The notes: a model not told the origin generated them from the sequence alone. Positions 9,834-19,044 are shown, counted from the first letter of the stretch. The stretch is 64,000 nucleotides of DNA from Niallia alba (GCF_012933555.1 NZ_JABBPK010000001.1:2272001-2336000); one strand, 5' to 3'. Made by a program: numbers and translations.

Positions 9834-10277
9834 ATGCCAAGAGTAAGTTACAAAAGTTCAGATGTTGACTTAATGGCAAGGATGATGAGAGCAGAAGCCG
9901 AAGGTGAAGGACCGCAAGGAATGTTATACGTTGGAAATGTAATTGTTAATCGCCTTAAAGCGGATTGTACAGATTTTGTAGATTTAAGAACCATTTCACA
10001 AGTCATTTTTCAAGTACAAGGAGGAAATTATTCTTTTGAAGCGGTTCAAAAAGGGAATGTGTTTTATCAAAGAGCCAGAGCTGCTGAAAAGAAATTAGCA
10101 AAACAAAATTTAGATTATTGGCGAGAGCACCCAGGGAAATATGCTCTTTGGTATTTTAATCCATATGCTCCGTGCCCTCCAACATGGTATGACCAACCTT
10201 TTGCAGGTCAATATAAAGATCACTGTTTTTATGAACCAAAAGCTGGAACATGTGAAAGTGTTTATATTGGAGGTTAA
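9834..10277 (+). CDS. cwlJ: Spore cortex-lytic cell wall hydrolase, CwlJ type
   Basis: A hydrolase_2 (SleB/CwlJ) family protein of 147 residues that fits the one-domain CwlJ form: no signal peptide and no peptidoglycan-binding repeat, unlike SleB. The N-terminal block LMARMMRAEAEGE contains the conserved glutamate, followed by YVGNVIVNRL and, near the end, YFNPYAPCPP. CwlJ sits in the spore coat and degrades muramic-lactam cortex during germination. A CATACTAT box at 9809 resembles a sigma-E -10 element, which would fit mother-cell expression, but its -35 is not clear. The SD is AGGGGTGA. Confidence 0.88.
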   Translation: MPRVSYKSSDVDLMARMMRAEAEGEGPQGMLYVGNVIVNRLKADCTDFVDLRTISQVIFQVQGGNYSFEAVQKGNVFYQRARAAEKKLAKQNLDYWREHPGKYALWYFNPYAPCPPTWYDQPFAGQYKDHCFYEPKAGTCESVYIGG

Positions 10278-10373
10278 GCTTCCTTTTCTAATTGTTATTT
10301 AAGTTTCTTTTACTATAAAGGTTGGCTAGTGCAAGAAGACCTTCAAAATCCTTCCACACACCATCAAACTAAG

Positions 10374-10540
10374 TAAGCAATCATTAAACAAAATATTTGG
10401 TTCTCTATTCTTATTAAAATTATTGCGTTAGTAATGATATTCCCGGGATGTTAACTCTTTGAATGGCAGTATTAAGCGATACAGGAGCAGCTTTAATCGT
10501 TATTTTAAATGGATTACGATTAATTCAAATGAAAGGTTAA
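10374..10540 (+). pseudogene. Relic of the C-terminus of a heavy-metal P1B-type ATPase (CadA/ZntA-like)
   Basis: Two out-of-phase pieces read as the end of a cation-transporting ATPase. Frame one (from 10377) gives AIIKQNIWFS then IKIIALVMIFPG; after a shift, frame two (10448-10540) gives GMLTL, a stop in place of the usual Trp, then MAVLSDTGAALIVILNGLRL and a short tail. This is the last membrane helix pair of CadA-type pumps. There is no trace of the ATPase core. It is a dead remnant, the rest having been lost by deletion. Confidence 0.75.
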
Positions 10541-10578
10541 AAAAGAGATGTCCATTTAAAACGGCATCTCTTTTATTT
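10541..10578 (+). terminator. Terminator after the ATPase relic
   Basis: Arms AAAAGAGATG and CATCTCTTTT flank a 14-base loop, with a T-rich tail. It directly follows the relic's stop and can act in both directions for the convergent DUF3231 gene. Confidence 0.75.
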
Positions 10579-10611
10579 ATGTTTCTTGTTCTTCTTAATG
10601 TAAATATAAAA

Positions 10612-11604
10612 TTAAGTTAATTCTGTTCGGTCATCTGCCTCTGGTAATTGCTCCATCCATCCTTTTTTAATCATTAGTTTACCGAACAACGAAATTGTTT
10701 TTAAATCTCTTAAAATGGCTGCGTCGCAATGTCCTAGTATGTCTATTCTCATGCTTGTTATCATGGCAGTTGTATAATACGTTGCTGCTAAATGAAATAG
10801 AAAACCTATATGAAAGGTCATTAGTCTTTCTGAGAAAGGTGCAACTACAGAATTTGTTGTTTCTCCATCTAGTAAGTTTGGAGAGTGAAGATTTTCTTTT
10901 TCAAATAAAGAAGTGAAAATACTGATGTTCTTATGAATTGTTTGTGAGCACTGCTCCATAAACTTAAGAATTTCTTTATCTTGAATAACTTGTTTAAACC
11001 CATTAAGTAGTGTTTTCGTTACAATGCTCTTCTTTAAATTAAAATAAATATTTCCTGCCTCCATAGTATTCAAAGGCCTTTTGTCTCCAAATGAGTCCAT
11101 TATATAGGTTAGTTGGGTAGGAGACTTTCCAGTTTGTTTTGTAGAAAAATAAGGAGATCGTTGATAGATTCCTTTATCTAATAGAACTTCAATTGATTTA
11201 TTATAAAGATCCATTGTATCAATATTGCATTGATAAAAATGGTTTCGGACATCTTTTCTGGCGGAATTACTAAAAGAAAGAGTGTATCCGGATAGACCAT
11301 GTAAGGTCATATCATGTATGTAAATTAACCAAAAGTTATCTGTAAATAGAGCCGGAGCATTTAAATGAACATCATTTTCTGTAAATCCATTTGGAAGGTC
11401 TATATTTTCAGACTTAAAAAAGTCTTTAACCATTTCTAAATGTTTATGAGAGAGATTTAAAGTAAATTTAAAAAGAGAAAGAATCTCTGGATCTTTAGCT
11501 GTTGCTAAAACATGTTTACTAATGCAAGTCGACATGGTATTTTGAATATATTGCGTCCACAATCCTGTAATTTCTGAAGAAGTTAATCTTTGCTTATTAT
11601 TCAT
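10612..11604 (-). CDS. DUF3231 family protein
   Basis: A 330-residue cytoplasmic protein made of two similar all-helical halves (about residues 12-165 and 185-325), as in DUF3231, whose halves are predicted to be ferritin-like bundles. Each half begins with a block of the type SEITGLWTQYI / MEAGNIYFNLKKS. The family is confined mostly to Bacillaceae, often in spore-formers; its function is unknown. The start has GGAGGT eight bases upstream. It stands alone, facing away from the AraC gene. Confidence 0.8.
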   Translation of the reverse strand: MNNKQRLTSSEITGLWTQYIQNTMSTCISKHVLATAKDPEILSLFKFTLNLSHKHLEMVKDFFKSENIDLPNGFTENDVHLNAPALFTDNFWLIYIHDMTLHGLSGYTLSFSNSARKDVRNHFYQCNIDTMDLYNKSIEVLLDKGIYQRSPYFSTKQTGKSPTQLTYIMDSFGDKRPLNTMEAGNIYFNLKKSIVTKTLLNGFKQVIQDKEILKFMEQCSQTIHKNISIFTSLFEKENLHSPNLLDGETTNSVVAPFSERLMTFHIGFLFHLAATYYTTAMITSMRIDILGHCDAAILRDLKTISLFGKLMIKKGWMEQLPEADDRTELT

Positions 11605-11885
11605 AGATGGACCTCCAATTTATTAAACTGATGATAGTATGCCCTAAATATCTTTTTGCTATTAATTTTTGTAAGGAGATGAAGGGAGCTTATAGATTGA
11701 AATAGAGGAAAGAACGGAGAGAATCTAAAATTTCTTTTTTTGCTAAAAGCAACAAATATTATTCCACGAATGTGGAGTCATGCCACAGCTGTCCTTTACC
11801 TCTATAAAAGCTACTTTTTTAGGCAATAAATGTCGTACGAAACGTCTTTCATTTTCTTAAAATAGATAACGAAAGGAGGAAATGT

Positions 11886-12731
11886 ATGGATTGGCTTGAT
11901 CGAATGAACAATGTTTTAGACTACATAGAAGAGAATTTAGAAGAAGAAATAGACTACAAACAATTAGCGAAGATTGCTTATTGTTCGGAATTTCATTTTT
12001 CAAGAATGTTTGCATCTATATCAGGAATTTCTTTATCCGAATATATTAGACGCAGACGCTTAACTCTTGCTGCGTTTGAGTTGCAAAAAAGCGATAAGCG
12101 AATTTTAGAGATTGCGAATATGTATGGGTATGAATCAGCTGATGCTTTTTCTCGCGCTTTTAAAAAATTACATGGAATAAAACCTTCGGAATGCCGCCAG
12201 CAAGGAACACAACTGAAGGCCTTTCCTAAAATCTCCTTTCAGTTATCCATAAAAGGAGATACGGAAATGGAATATAGAATCGAAAATTTAGACTTTGAAT
12301 TAAGAATCATTGGGAAGAGTAATTCGGTTAAAACAAGTCGAGCGTTTAAAACAATTCCAACGATTTGGAGTAAGGCGAAAAAAGATGGATTTATGCAGGA
12401 ATTGATTGATCTGTCATGGGAAAATCCAAAGTGTTCGCTGGAAGGGATCTTGGGTGTGTGTGGGAAAGAAGCGGCCATAATGGATGAAGCATTTAATTAT
12501 TTTACGGGTGTTCGGTATGATGGCGATGCAAGGGAAGGAATGGAAACATTAATTATTCCACCAGCAACATGGGCTGTTTTTCCAAATATTGTAGAAGCCT
12601 GGAAACGATTATATGCCGAGTGGGTTCCTACATCTGGTTATGAACTTGCCAATCTACCATGCATGGAATGTTACTATGGGCCAGGACACAAACCACGGCA
12701 TGAATTATGGGTGCCAATCATTTCTAAATAA
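11886..12731 (+). CDS. AraC-family regulator with GyrI-like effector-binding domain
   Basis: A 281-residue regulator. Residues 1-105 form two AraC helix-turn-helix units (YCSEFHFSRMFASISG and YESADAFSRAFKKLHG), placed N-terminally as in the Rob/MarA-like group. Residues 125-280 match the GyrI-like small-molecule-binding domain. Such proteins usually sense hydrophobic drugs and activate efflux genes. An ABC exporter follows 230 bp downstream on the same strand and could be a target, but this is inference. The SD is AAAGGAGG. Confidence 0.87.
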   Translation: MDWLDRMNNVLDYIEENLEEEIDYKQLAKIAYCSEFHFSRMFASISGISLSEYIRRRRLTLAAFELQKSDKRILEIANMYGYESADAFSRAFKKLHGIKPSECRQQGTQLKAFPKISFQLSIKGDTEMEYRIENLDFELRIIGKSNSVKTSRAFKTIPTIWSKAKKDGFMQELIDLSWENPKCSLEGILGVCGKEAAIMDEAFNYFTGVRYDGDAREGMETLIIPPATWAVFPNIVEAWKRLYAEWVPTSGYELANLPCMECYYGPGHKPRHELWVPIISK

Positions 12732-12763
12732 GACTTTTATAAATGTTGGTTTGAATAACAAAA

Positions 12764-12797
12764 AGCCTTCTTTTTTCATAGAGAGGGCTGTTTGTTA
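12764..12797 (+). terminator. Probable terminator after the AraC gene
   Basis: AGCCTTCT pairs with AGAGGGCT (one G-U) across a 10-base loop, followed by GTTTGTT. The T-tract is weak. Confidence 0.5.
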
Positions 12798-12961
12798 GGA
12801 AAGTGTTGGGATATATTGACAATGTTTTTCCGCTACTTTAAAATTTTAAATAAATCTATTAATTCTAATATATTTTGTGAATGAAATCACATGATTTTTT
12901 ATATCTAATAAATGGCAAAGGAGAAAAAACTTAAAATTAATGGAATAGGAAGAAGTAGATC

Positions 12962-14614
12962 ATGCAAAAAATTATAAATTGTTTTCGAGATCATAGTACA
13001 ACTAGATTAAAGTGGCTGTTTTTATTTACAATCTTTTTACTAATCATTTCTGCTATCACTGCATTAGTACCAATTAAATTTGTTGAGAAGATTGTTAACA
13101 GTCTTTCGGAAGAAGCAACAGCAAGTCAAATTGTCTATTTTGGCTGTCTTTATGTATTATTTCAAGTTATAAATTATTGTTTTCAAGCAATCTCCCGAAG
13201 TATGGCAGACTATGTACAATACAATGTTGGAAATAATCTACAGCTAAAACTTTTTCGAAAATTGATGTATGCAGAACTATTGGCATTAGAGAAAAAGAAT
13301 GTATTTGAAACATCCAATATTTTAATGGAAGATTGTACCTATGTTAATAATCAACTAATGAAGCCTGTTATCCAATCTGTTTTTGCCTTTACTTCTTTTT
13401 GTACTGCTTTGATTTACATGCTTACAATTAACATTCAGCTTACGTTTATAATGGTTCCATTAGGTATCATAACAGCTTTTGCTTCTCATGCAATTCAAAA
13501 AAGAACAGATCTCAATATTACCAACCAAAGAAAAGGATCGCATCAATTGTGGAAAGTTTTTCTGGAAGGGATTTCTGGTATCAAAACCATTCGAGTTTTT
13601 CAATATAAAGAACATTATACAACGAAAGTACAGGAGCGTAATAACAAATTAAAGAAGATTAATATAAAGCAAAGCTACATTGAAAATATTTCAGAAAATC
13701 TTATTGGTTTATTGTTCATGCTATCAATTGGAACAATCCTTATCGTATCTGCATTTATGGTACACCAACAACAGGTCTCAATTGGTAGTATGCTTGCGAT
13801 TTTATTATATAACCATATGCTGACAGACCCTTTTTTAGAAATTGTTGAGATTCGCAATAAAACAACAAAACTTCGCATTTCCCTTGACCGTATATACAGT
13901 ATTTTTTCCCTTAAAGAAGATAGTCTCCTAAATGCTGTGGCTGAATCAATTGACACAATGGAAGTTTCGGGACTATCTTTTGCTTATGAAAATAAAAATA
14001 TTATTGATAATCTGAGCTTTACTGTCACGAAACCAGCTAACATATGTATTATGGGACCTAGCGGATGTGGTAAGTCCACCTTAGCGAAGATTTTATCCAA
14101 GTTGTATGATACAGGGGAAAATAGCGTGGAATTTTATAAAGGTGGTCAATCAATCGCGAAGCCTCATGTCTCCTATTTAATGCAGGATGCCTATCTATTT
14201 GATTTATCAATCGAGGAAAATATCAAATTAGCCAATCCTAACATAACAAGAAAACAATTCAATGAATTGATATCATTAAGTTGTCTTGAAAATGTTTTAG
14301 AACGGCATCAGGATATCCCAATTGGTATGAATGGTAGCAGACTTTCTGGAGGAGAAAGAAAGAGAGTTCTTATTGCCCAAACGCTAGCTAAACCAAACTC
14401 TGATATCCTTCTTTTTGATGAGTTGTCTAGCTCATTGGATATAAGCACCGCAGAGAAAATCTTTCGGAATTTGGCTGATTTACGAATGAATAAAATATGC
14501 ATTTTCATTGAGCATTCAGATGCATATTTACATTATATGAACATTATATTTCATTACAAAGACGGTAATTTTCATAAAATTGACAATGGAACTATGTGTT
14601 TAGAAAAATCTTAA
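12962..14614 (+). CDS. ABC exporter, fused permease/ATPase
   Basis: Type I ABC half-exporter of 550 residues with membrane helices at about 17-300 and an ATPase domain: GPSGCGKST near residue 365, LSGGE near 460 and LLFDELSSSLD. The Walker B region has DEL in place of the usual DEP, so it is a divergent member. The substrate (lipid, peptide or drug) cannot be read from sequence. It is monocistronic, with an AGGAAG ribosome site, downstream of an AraC/GyrI-type regulator. Confidence 0.85.
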   Translation: MQKIINCFRDHSTTRLKWLFLFTIFLLIISAITALVPIKFVEKIVNSLSEEATASQIVYFGCLYVLFQVINYCFQAISRSMADYVQYNVGNNLQLKLFRKLMYAELLALEKKNVFETSNILMEDCTYVNNQLMKPVIQSVFAFTSFCTALIYMLTINIQLTFIMVPLGIITAFASHAIQKRTDLNITNQRKGSHQLWKVFLEGISGIKTIRVFQYKEHYTTKVQERNNKLKKINIKQSYIENISENLIGLLFMLSIGTILIVSAFMVHQQQVSIGSMLAILLYNHMLTDPFLEIVEIRNKTTKLRISLDRIYSIFSLKEDSLLNAVAESIDTMEVSGLSFAYENKNIIDNLSFTVTKPANICIMGPSGCGKSTLAKILSKLYDTGENSVEFYKGGQSIAKPHVSYLMQDAYLFDLSIEENIKLANPNITRKQFNELISLSCLENVLERHQDIPIGMNGSRLSGGERKRVLIAQTLAKPNSDILLFDELSSSLDISTAEKIFRNLADLRMNKICIFIEHSDAYLHYMNIIFHYKDGNFHKIDNGTMCLEKS

Positions 14615-14744
14615 GAATTATGAAGTCGTTCCTTTTATATAGAAGATAAATTAATAATCTAAACGAACAGTAGCAAGTTTACATTCGCTTTTACGAAGTT
14701 TTATACTTAGCGACAAAAGGATATAAGAAAGATAGTAAAATGGA

Positions 14745-14775
14745 ATAAAAGGCAATCAGTTCTCTCCTGATTGCC
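14745..14775 (-). terminator. Terminator on the minus strand for the CBO0543-like gene
   Basis: Arms GGCAATCAG and CTGATTGCC pair exactly. On the minus strand the stem runs into TTTTATTCC. It overlaps the last codons of the extended reading frame described at 14756-15247. Confidence 0.7.
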
Positions 14776-15247
14776 TAATAGCCGCTTTGCTAATCAAGCC
14801 CATTATTAATTTCACCAATAAAAACGTTCCTGCGATTGAAAGAAAACTATGTGCGGATGTCCAAGATTTTTAATATTTAATTAAATTTGTTTTTCTTTCG
14901 ATCCAGTGTTCAGCAAATGTAGAGGGAACGCTAAACAATAAGGTCTTCATCAATGTCCCTGCAATGCTTGAATTTTTCGTTACTTGATTGTAGTAGATAC
15001 AAGTTACAGGGAAAAGCAGATAGCTAAATAGTACACTAACATCAAATGTTTTTAACAATTTTACTGGATAGGTTAGATATCCTTTTTTTACTAAAAGATT
15101 ATCTAAAATAGAGGCTATATAACTTTTCAGTAAGAAAATAATCAGCCAATCTTTTAATGGAGGTTTTCGAAGTAGATGAAAGAAAGAACCAATTCCTATC
15201 ACACATAAAATTCTTAAGAACATTTTTTCATGTTTTTGTCTCTTCAT
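14756..15247 (-). pseudogene. CBO0543-like membrane protein with an in-frame TAA (stop at 14870)
   Basis: The first 125 codons encode a polytopic membrane protein with the segment YLTYPVKLLK and FSYLLFPVTCIYYNQ, typical of small CBO0543-type proteins of Bacillaceae. It stops at TAA 14870-14872, yet the same frame continues without another stop for 38 codons (KSWTSAHSFLSIAG and a last membrane helix) to TGA at 14756. The full 163 codons match the 153-157 residue relatives nearby. A single nonsense change is the simplest reading; the 125-residue product may still be made. Its function is unknown. Confidence 0.6.
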
Positions 15248-15399
15248 CGTAATTCTTCATTCTCCTTTGTTTTAATTTTAGTTTAACCAAAGTAGAATTT
15301 TTCATCGTGAATTTTTAATGGGGAATAAGTTGAAGTATATGGTAAGACTATGATAGCGATAAACTTTAAATAAACCCTGCTCATAGAACAGGGCTTTGG

Positions 15400-15940
15400 T
15401 TAATCCTTAAAATCTCCCTTAAGAATAGAGTACATATATAAATCATCAAATTTTCCGCATGTATATTCATAATGTCTTAATAAACCTTCACGTAAGAAAC
15501 CGTGTTTTTCCACTAATTTTTGTGAAGATATATTTAATGGCTCGATTAATGCTTCGATTCTTTCTAAGTTAAGATGCTGGAATCCATAAGCAAGCACAGC
15601 TTCTAACGCCTCGCCGGCGATGCCTTGGCCCCAATACTTTCTGCTTAATTCGTAGCCTATTTCGGATTTATAATGCTTTGGCTGCCTATTTAGAAAACCG
15701 CAGCTACCGATCACGGTATCCTCATTTTTTAATGTAATGCACCATCTTATTCCAGTGCCTTTTTCCCAGATTGATTTGTACCAATCTATTTCCTCTAAGA
15801 CATCCTCAACAGACTTGTATGGTTCAAGCCCCATATGTTGAACAACTTCTTGATCAGATAAGTATGTAAACATATCTTTAGCGTCTTCAGAAGTTACGTT
15901 TCTTAAGCGTAAACGCTCTGTTTCGATAATTGGGAATGTA
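15400..15940 (-). pseudogene. GNAT N-acetyltransferase (RimJ/RimL type), main part, split by an ISLre2 insertion
   Basis: The fragment encodes an almost complete acetyl-CoA-dependent GNAT domain: FPIIETERLRLRNVTSEDA at its start, the acetyl-CoA loop GYELSRKYWGQGIAGEAL, and a C-terminal VEKHGFLREG block. Reading across the removed IS gives the original start MKHTFPIIETER, with the first codons now at 17580-17596. The reading frame currently extends into the element to an ATG at 16125, adding about 60 unrelated residues. The gene therefore lacks its own start and ribosome site and is probably inactive. Confidence 0.85.
15932..15940. repeat. Left 9-bp target-site duplication of the ISLre2 element
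   Basis: GGGAATGTA directly precedes the left end and is repeated exactly at 17580-17588. Nine bases is the usual duplication for the ISLre2 family. Confidence 0.9.
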
Positions 15941-15973
15941 GTATGAGTAAAATGTTTGTGGGAGAATAAATAT

Positions 15974-16019
15974 CCTTTTTGTCTAGTTGGGGGACGCGTC
16001 CTCCAACTAGACAAAAAGG
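15974..16019. other. Long perfect hairpin inside the left end of the ISLre2 element
   Basis: A 17-base arm, CCTTTTTGTCTAGTTGG, is repeated inverted at 16003-16019. The spacer is itself nearly self-complementary (GGACGCGTCC). Such structures inside IS ends can stop read-in transcription toward the transposase; that role is inferred. Confidence 0.7.
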
Positions 16020-16123
16020 CCACCAAGCGAGAGCGCGGTAGCTGGAAAAAATTAAGCATTAAAAAAGAGAGCATCCTTTTGTAAAGTAGAATTTGGCGAA
16101 AACTACGAAAAGGAGAGGCTCTC

Positions 16124-17461
16124 ATGAATCAATGTAACACAAAAATGCCATCATTAAAAGAATTGGAAAAAACTTTATTTCGAACACTACAAATGACGTT
16201 TCAAGAAATCCTTATTCAAACGTTAGAAAATTGGGATCAAGAGATTGCCAAGCAACGAGACAAAAGAAGATTTGCTTTACGTGATAAACGAGAAATACGA
16301 TTAGATACAGCGTTTGGAGCTGTGGAGCTGAAGCGTAATTATTATTTTGATCGTGTGACTAAAAAATATATTTGTCTATTAGATCACTATTTACAGTTTC
16401 AGGGGAATAAGGGATTTAGTCCGCTACTAGAAGAATGGGGGTTAGAACTAGCGACGAATGGCTCCTCCTATCGAAAGGCGGTGGAAACGTTCGAACAATT
16501 TTTAGGCTATTCGGCGATGAGCCACGAAGCATTACGGCAACATCTTCTTCAAACAAGCGTACTTCCCGCTAAGGAAAAACGCCCTTTTCAAAAGGTATTG
16601 TTTGTAGAAGTAGATGGATTATATGTGAAGAGTCAAGAAAAGAAAAAGCGTGGATGGGAGTTGAAATTCGCCGCTGTACACGAGGGATGGAAAGAAAACG
16701 GAAAGCGAATCAGGCTCCGAAATAAAAGGCATTTTCTTTATGAAGGAAAAGAACCCTTTTGGGAAGCTTTTGAAACGTTCTTACAGAATCATTATGCGTA
16801 TGATCCTACCCAAACCTTGCTTATTATTAATGGTGATGGAGCAGGCTGGATAACGGCATGTCGGGAGTATTTTCGGGAACGCGCCTTTTTCACCATGGAC
16901 CGTTTTCATGTCGCTCGTTCGATGAAGCAACTAATGAAGAGCCATCCTCGATACCGCTACATGAAAAGAGCGTTAAGAAACTACCAGGTAGAAACATTAC
17001 TTCTAGAGTTGAATAGCGCAGTAGGAACAATGGATACACCAGAAGAAGAAGAAAAACTAGAGCATTTCCTTGCCTTTTTAACGCATCATCAGGAAACCAT
17101 AAAAGATTACCGTAGTTGGTTACAGGAAAAAGGTGTGGACACGACAGCGTATCGTCCAATGGGAAGTGCAGAGGCGATGATGAATCAATTAGCCAAACGA
17201 TTAAAGAATGGAAGAGCATGGAGCAAAAAAGGGGTCATGAGCATGGCGCGCTTGTGGATTGGATTGAAGGATGACCTATCCATCCAAACGATATATGGGA
17301 AATGGGAAAAAGCCACGGAAAAATCAAAGAAAGAGCATCGACCGAAAAGAAAAATACCCACAAAATTAGTAACAGAAACCGTGCGTCAGAACATGCCATA
17401 CTTAAATCAAGCGATTGGAAAACCCGTTCACTTTGCCTTACAGGGATTAAAAGGTTTTTAA
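16124..17461 (+). CDS. ISLre2-family transposase
   Basis: A 445-residue transposase with the UPF0236/ISLre2 pattern: an N-terminal helical part with the block LRDKREIRLDTAFG, a central core with VEVDGLYVKSQ and LLIINGDGAGWI (acidic residues expected in the catalytic core) and DRFHVARSMKQ. The start has a strong AAAAGGAGAGG site. It ends about 118 bp before the right end of the element. The C-terminus may be a little short compared with relatives, so full activity is not certain. Confidence 0.88.
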   Translation: MNQCNTKMPSLKELEKTLFRTLQMTFQEILIQTLENWDQEIAKQRDKRRFALRDKREIRLDTAFGAVELKRNYYFDRVTKKYICLLDHYLQFQGNKGFSPLLEEWGLELATNGSSYRKAVETFEQFLGYSAMSHEALRQHLLQTSVLPAKEKRPFQKVLFVEVDGLYVKSQEKKKRGWELKFAAVHEGWKENGKRIRLRNKRHFLYEGKEPFWEAFETFLQNHYAYDPTQTLLIINGDGAGWITACREYFRERAFFTMDRFHVARSMKQLMKSHPRYRYMKRALRNYQVETLLLELNSAVGTMDTPEEEEKLEHFLAFLTHHQETIKDYRSWLQEKGVDTTAYRPMGSAEAMMNQLAKRLKNGRAWSKKGVMSMARLWIGLKDDLSIQTIYGKWEKATEKSKKEHRPKRKIPTKLVTETVRQNMPYLNQAIGKPVHFALQGLKGF

Positions 17462-17579
17462 AAAATGAGAGAATCAACAGTTGGAAGAACAAAACCAATT
17501 GGAAAGCGGATACAAACTTAGAGGTTTTACTTTATAAAAAAGGGAGCTAAAAAAACTCCCACAAAAACTTGACTCAATC

Positions 17580-17596
17580 GGGAATGTATGCTTCAT
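17580..17596 (-). pseudogene. Detached start of the split GNAT gene (with right target duplication)
   Basis: On the minus strand the five codons ATG-AAG-CAT-ACA-TTC (M-K-H-T-F) precede the right copy of the duplication (17580-17588), with AAGGAG upstream at about 17606. Joined to 15940 after removing the element, they restore MKHTFPIIETER, the expected GNAT N-terminus. Confidence 0.85.
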
Positions 17597-17744
17597 TGAC
17601 AATGCTCCTTAATAGTAAATACAATAGACTTTAGTACATACTTCAACAAACGAACGGATAAATCCTTTTTTTTCTATATTTTCATGATAGAAGGAAGCGT
17701 CTGTAAGAATAACATGCAAGAATTTTGGAGGAGGAAGGGATACA

Positions 17745-18452
17745 ATGGATTTGGAAACCGTTATGCAAGAACTCGAAGCACTTGGAAAGGAAAGGCTGAA
17801 AAAGATGTATATGAACAATGGTGCTAAGGAGCCAGTTTTTGGTGTAGCAACTGGGGCGATGAAGCCGATTGCTAGAAAAATAAAGAAAAATCAGCCTTTA
17901 GCTGAAGAGTTATATGCAACGGGTAACTATGATGCCATGTATTTTGCTGGTGTCATTTGTGATCCTCCAATTATGACAGAGGAAGATTTTGAGCGATGGA
18001 TAGATGCTGCTTATTTTTATATGCTGTCCGATTTCGTGGTGGCAGTATCTTTAGCAGAAACAAATTTTGCCCAAGCTGTTGCTGATAGATGGATTGAGAG
18101 CGGGGAAGAACTACGAATGTCAGCTGGGTGGAGTTGTTATTGCTGGCTTTTAGGAAATCGACAGGACGCTGAATTTAGTGAAAGTAAGCTTGCGAGTATG
18201 CTCGATCAAGTGAAAAATACAATTCACCAATCTCCAGATACGGTGAAATCGGCGATGAATAACTTTATTGCTACTGTGGCTATTTCCTTTGTGCCCCTTC
18301 ATGAGAAAGCAGTCGAAACTGCTAAAGATGTAGGATTAGTGGAAATTAAGAAGGGCAAGAAAAAAAGCACTGTTTCTAATGTTTCGGAAAGAATTCAAAA
18401 GGAAGTAGATAGAGGCATGCTTGGCTTTAAACGTAAATATGTAAGATGTTAA
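17745..18452 (+). CDS. DNA alkylation repair protein (AlkD-like HEAT-repeat glycosylase family)
   Basis: A 235-residue all-helical protein of the AlkC/AlkD superfamily. AlkD proteins remove alkylated bases using a HEAT-repeat cradle. The N-terminal block KKMYMNNGAKEPVFGVATGAM and the central WIDAAYFYMLSDFVVAVSLAE are family-like, and the lysine-rich C-terminus (KKGKKKS) suits DNA contact. The expected catalytic aspartate was not assigned with confidence, so glycosylase activity is not assured. A strong GGAGGAGG site precedes the ATG, and a terminator follows. Confidence 0.8.
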   Translation: MDLETVMQELEALGKERLKKMYMNNGAKEPVFGVATGAMKPIARKIKKNQPLAEELYATGNYDAMYFAGVICDPPIMTEEDFERWIDAAYFYMLSDFVVAVSLAETNFAQAVADRWIESGEELRMSAGWSCYCWLLGNRQDAEFSESKLASMLDQVKNTIHQSPDTVKSAMNNFIATVAISFVPLHEKAVETAKDVGLVEIKKGKKKSTVSNVSERIQKEVDRGMLGFKRKYVRC

Positions 18453-18486
18453 ACCTAATCAAACTTTCCAAGTAGAATAGCGAAAC

Positions 18487-18534
18487 AAAGGCCAAATTCC
18501 CCTATAGTCAAAAAGGGAAATTTGGCCTTTTGTT
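18487..18534. terminator. Bidirectional terminator between AlkD-like and CBO0543-like genes
   Basis: AAAGGCCAAA-TTCCC pairs with GGGAA-ATTTGGCCTTTT with one bulge. T-runs exist on both strands, and it lies between convergent genes. Confidence 0.75.
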
Positions 18535-18540
18535 TTATTG

Positions 18541-19011
18541 TCATTCTTTAAAGCCTTTCCTAAACCAGAAAGCAAACTTTTTAACAAGATATAAAACAAT
18601 TAGATCAATACTGACAGCAAACCACCAATGCCAGTCAATATCATGCACAAGATCACTGCTTCTCTCTATTAAAAACATATAAAGATGCATACCGTTACTG
18701 AAAATTAGGTAATGAATCCATACTCTTATCCAATTCTTCTTTTCCGGATAATAAAGAATGAAAAAAACAGCAAAGGTCGGCAAAACTAAATAATAGAGGG
18801 AGAAACTCATTTTTGTTGCCTGCTCAAATTCTCGGTATGGAAAGCTTACTAACTTCATATTTACTTGGATAAGTTGAAATATCCATGCTGTAGCATGAGC
18901 AAATAAAAAGATAATTTGAAAATACCGTTTTTTCTCTTTTGGAATAAATTTAATGAGTAAAAACAAACAGACAATCCATGAAAGAAGTAAAATAACTAGT
19001 TCCTTATTCAT
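18541..19011 (-). CDS. CBO0543-like small membrane protein
   Basis: A 156-residue protein with five predicted membrane helices. Markers shared with its neighbours include FPYREFEQATKMSFSLYYLV, a central VFFILYYPEK and a C-terminal helix after WHWWF. It is the most intact member of a local family on this strand (14756, 19045, 19590, 28080). Such proteins recur in multiple copies in Bacillaceae and clostridia, with no known function. The ribosome site is weak. Confidence 0.6.
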   Translation of the reverse strand: MNKELVILLLSWIVCLFLLIKFIPKEKKRYFQIIFLFAHATAWIFQLIQVNMKLVSFPYREFEQATKMSFSLYYLVLPTFAVFFILYYPEKKNWIRVWIHYLIFSNGMHLYMFLIERSSDLVHDIDWHWWFAVSIDLIVLYLVKKFAFWFRKGFKE

Positions 19012-19044
19012 TTATATTTCCGTTCCTTTTAGCTCTTTTTTAAA

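Larger units (their letters stand above)
15941..17579 (+). mobile_element. ISLre2-family insertion sequence, complete, 1639 bp
   Basis: Both ends were located from the target duplication. Left end GTATGAGTAAAATG and the complement of the right end GATTGAGTCAAGTT align through to TTTGTGGGAG (about 18 of the inner 21 bases). A single transposase gene lies inside. The element sits in codon 5-6 of a GNAT gene. Exact duplication and near-intact terminal repeats point to a recent insertion. Confidence 0.88.

Noticed and set aside
17302-17550. 82-codon frame at the end of the ISLre2 element
   Set aside because: It overlaps the transposase in another frame and has no family resemblance.
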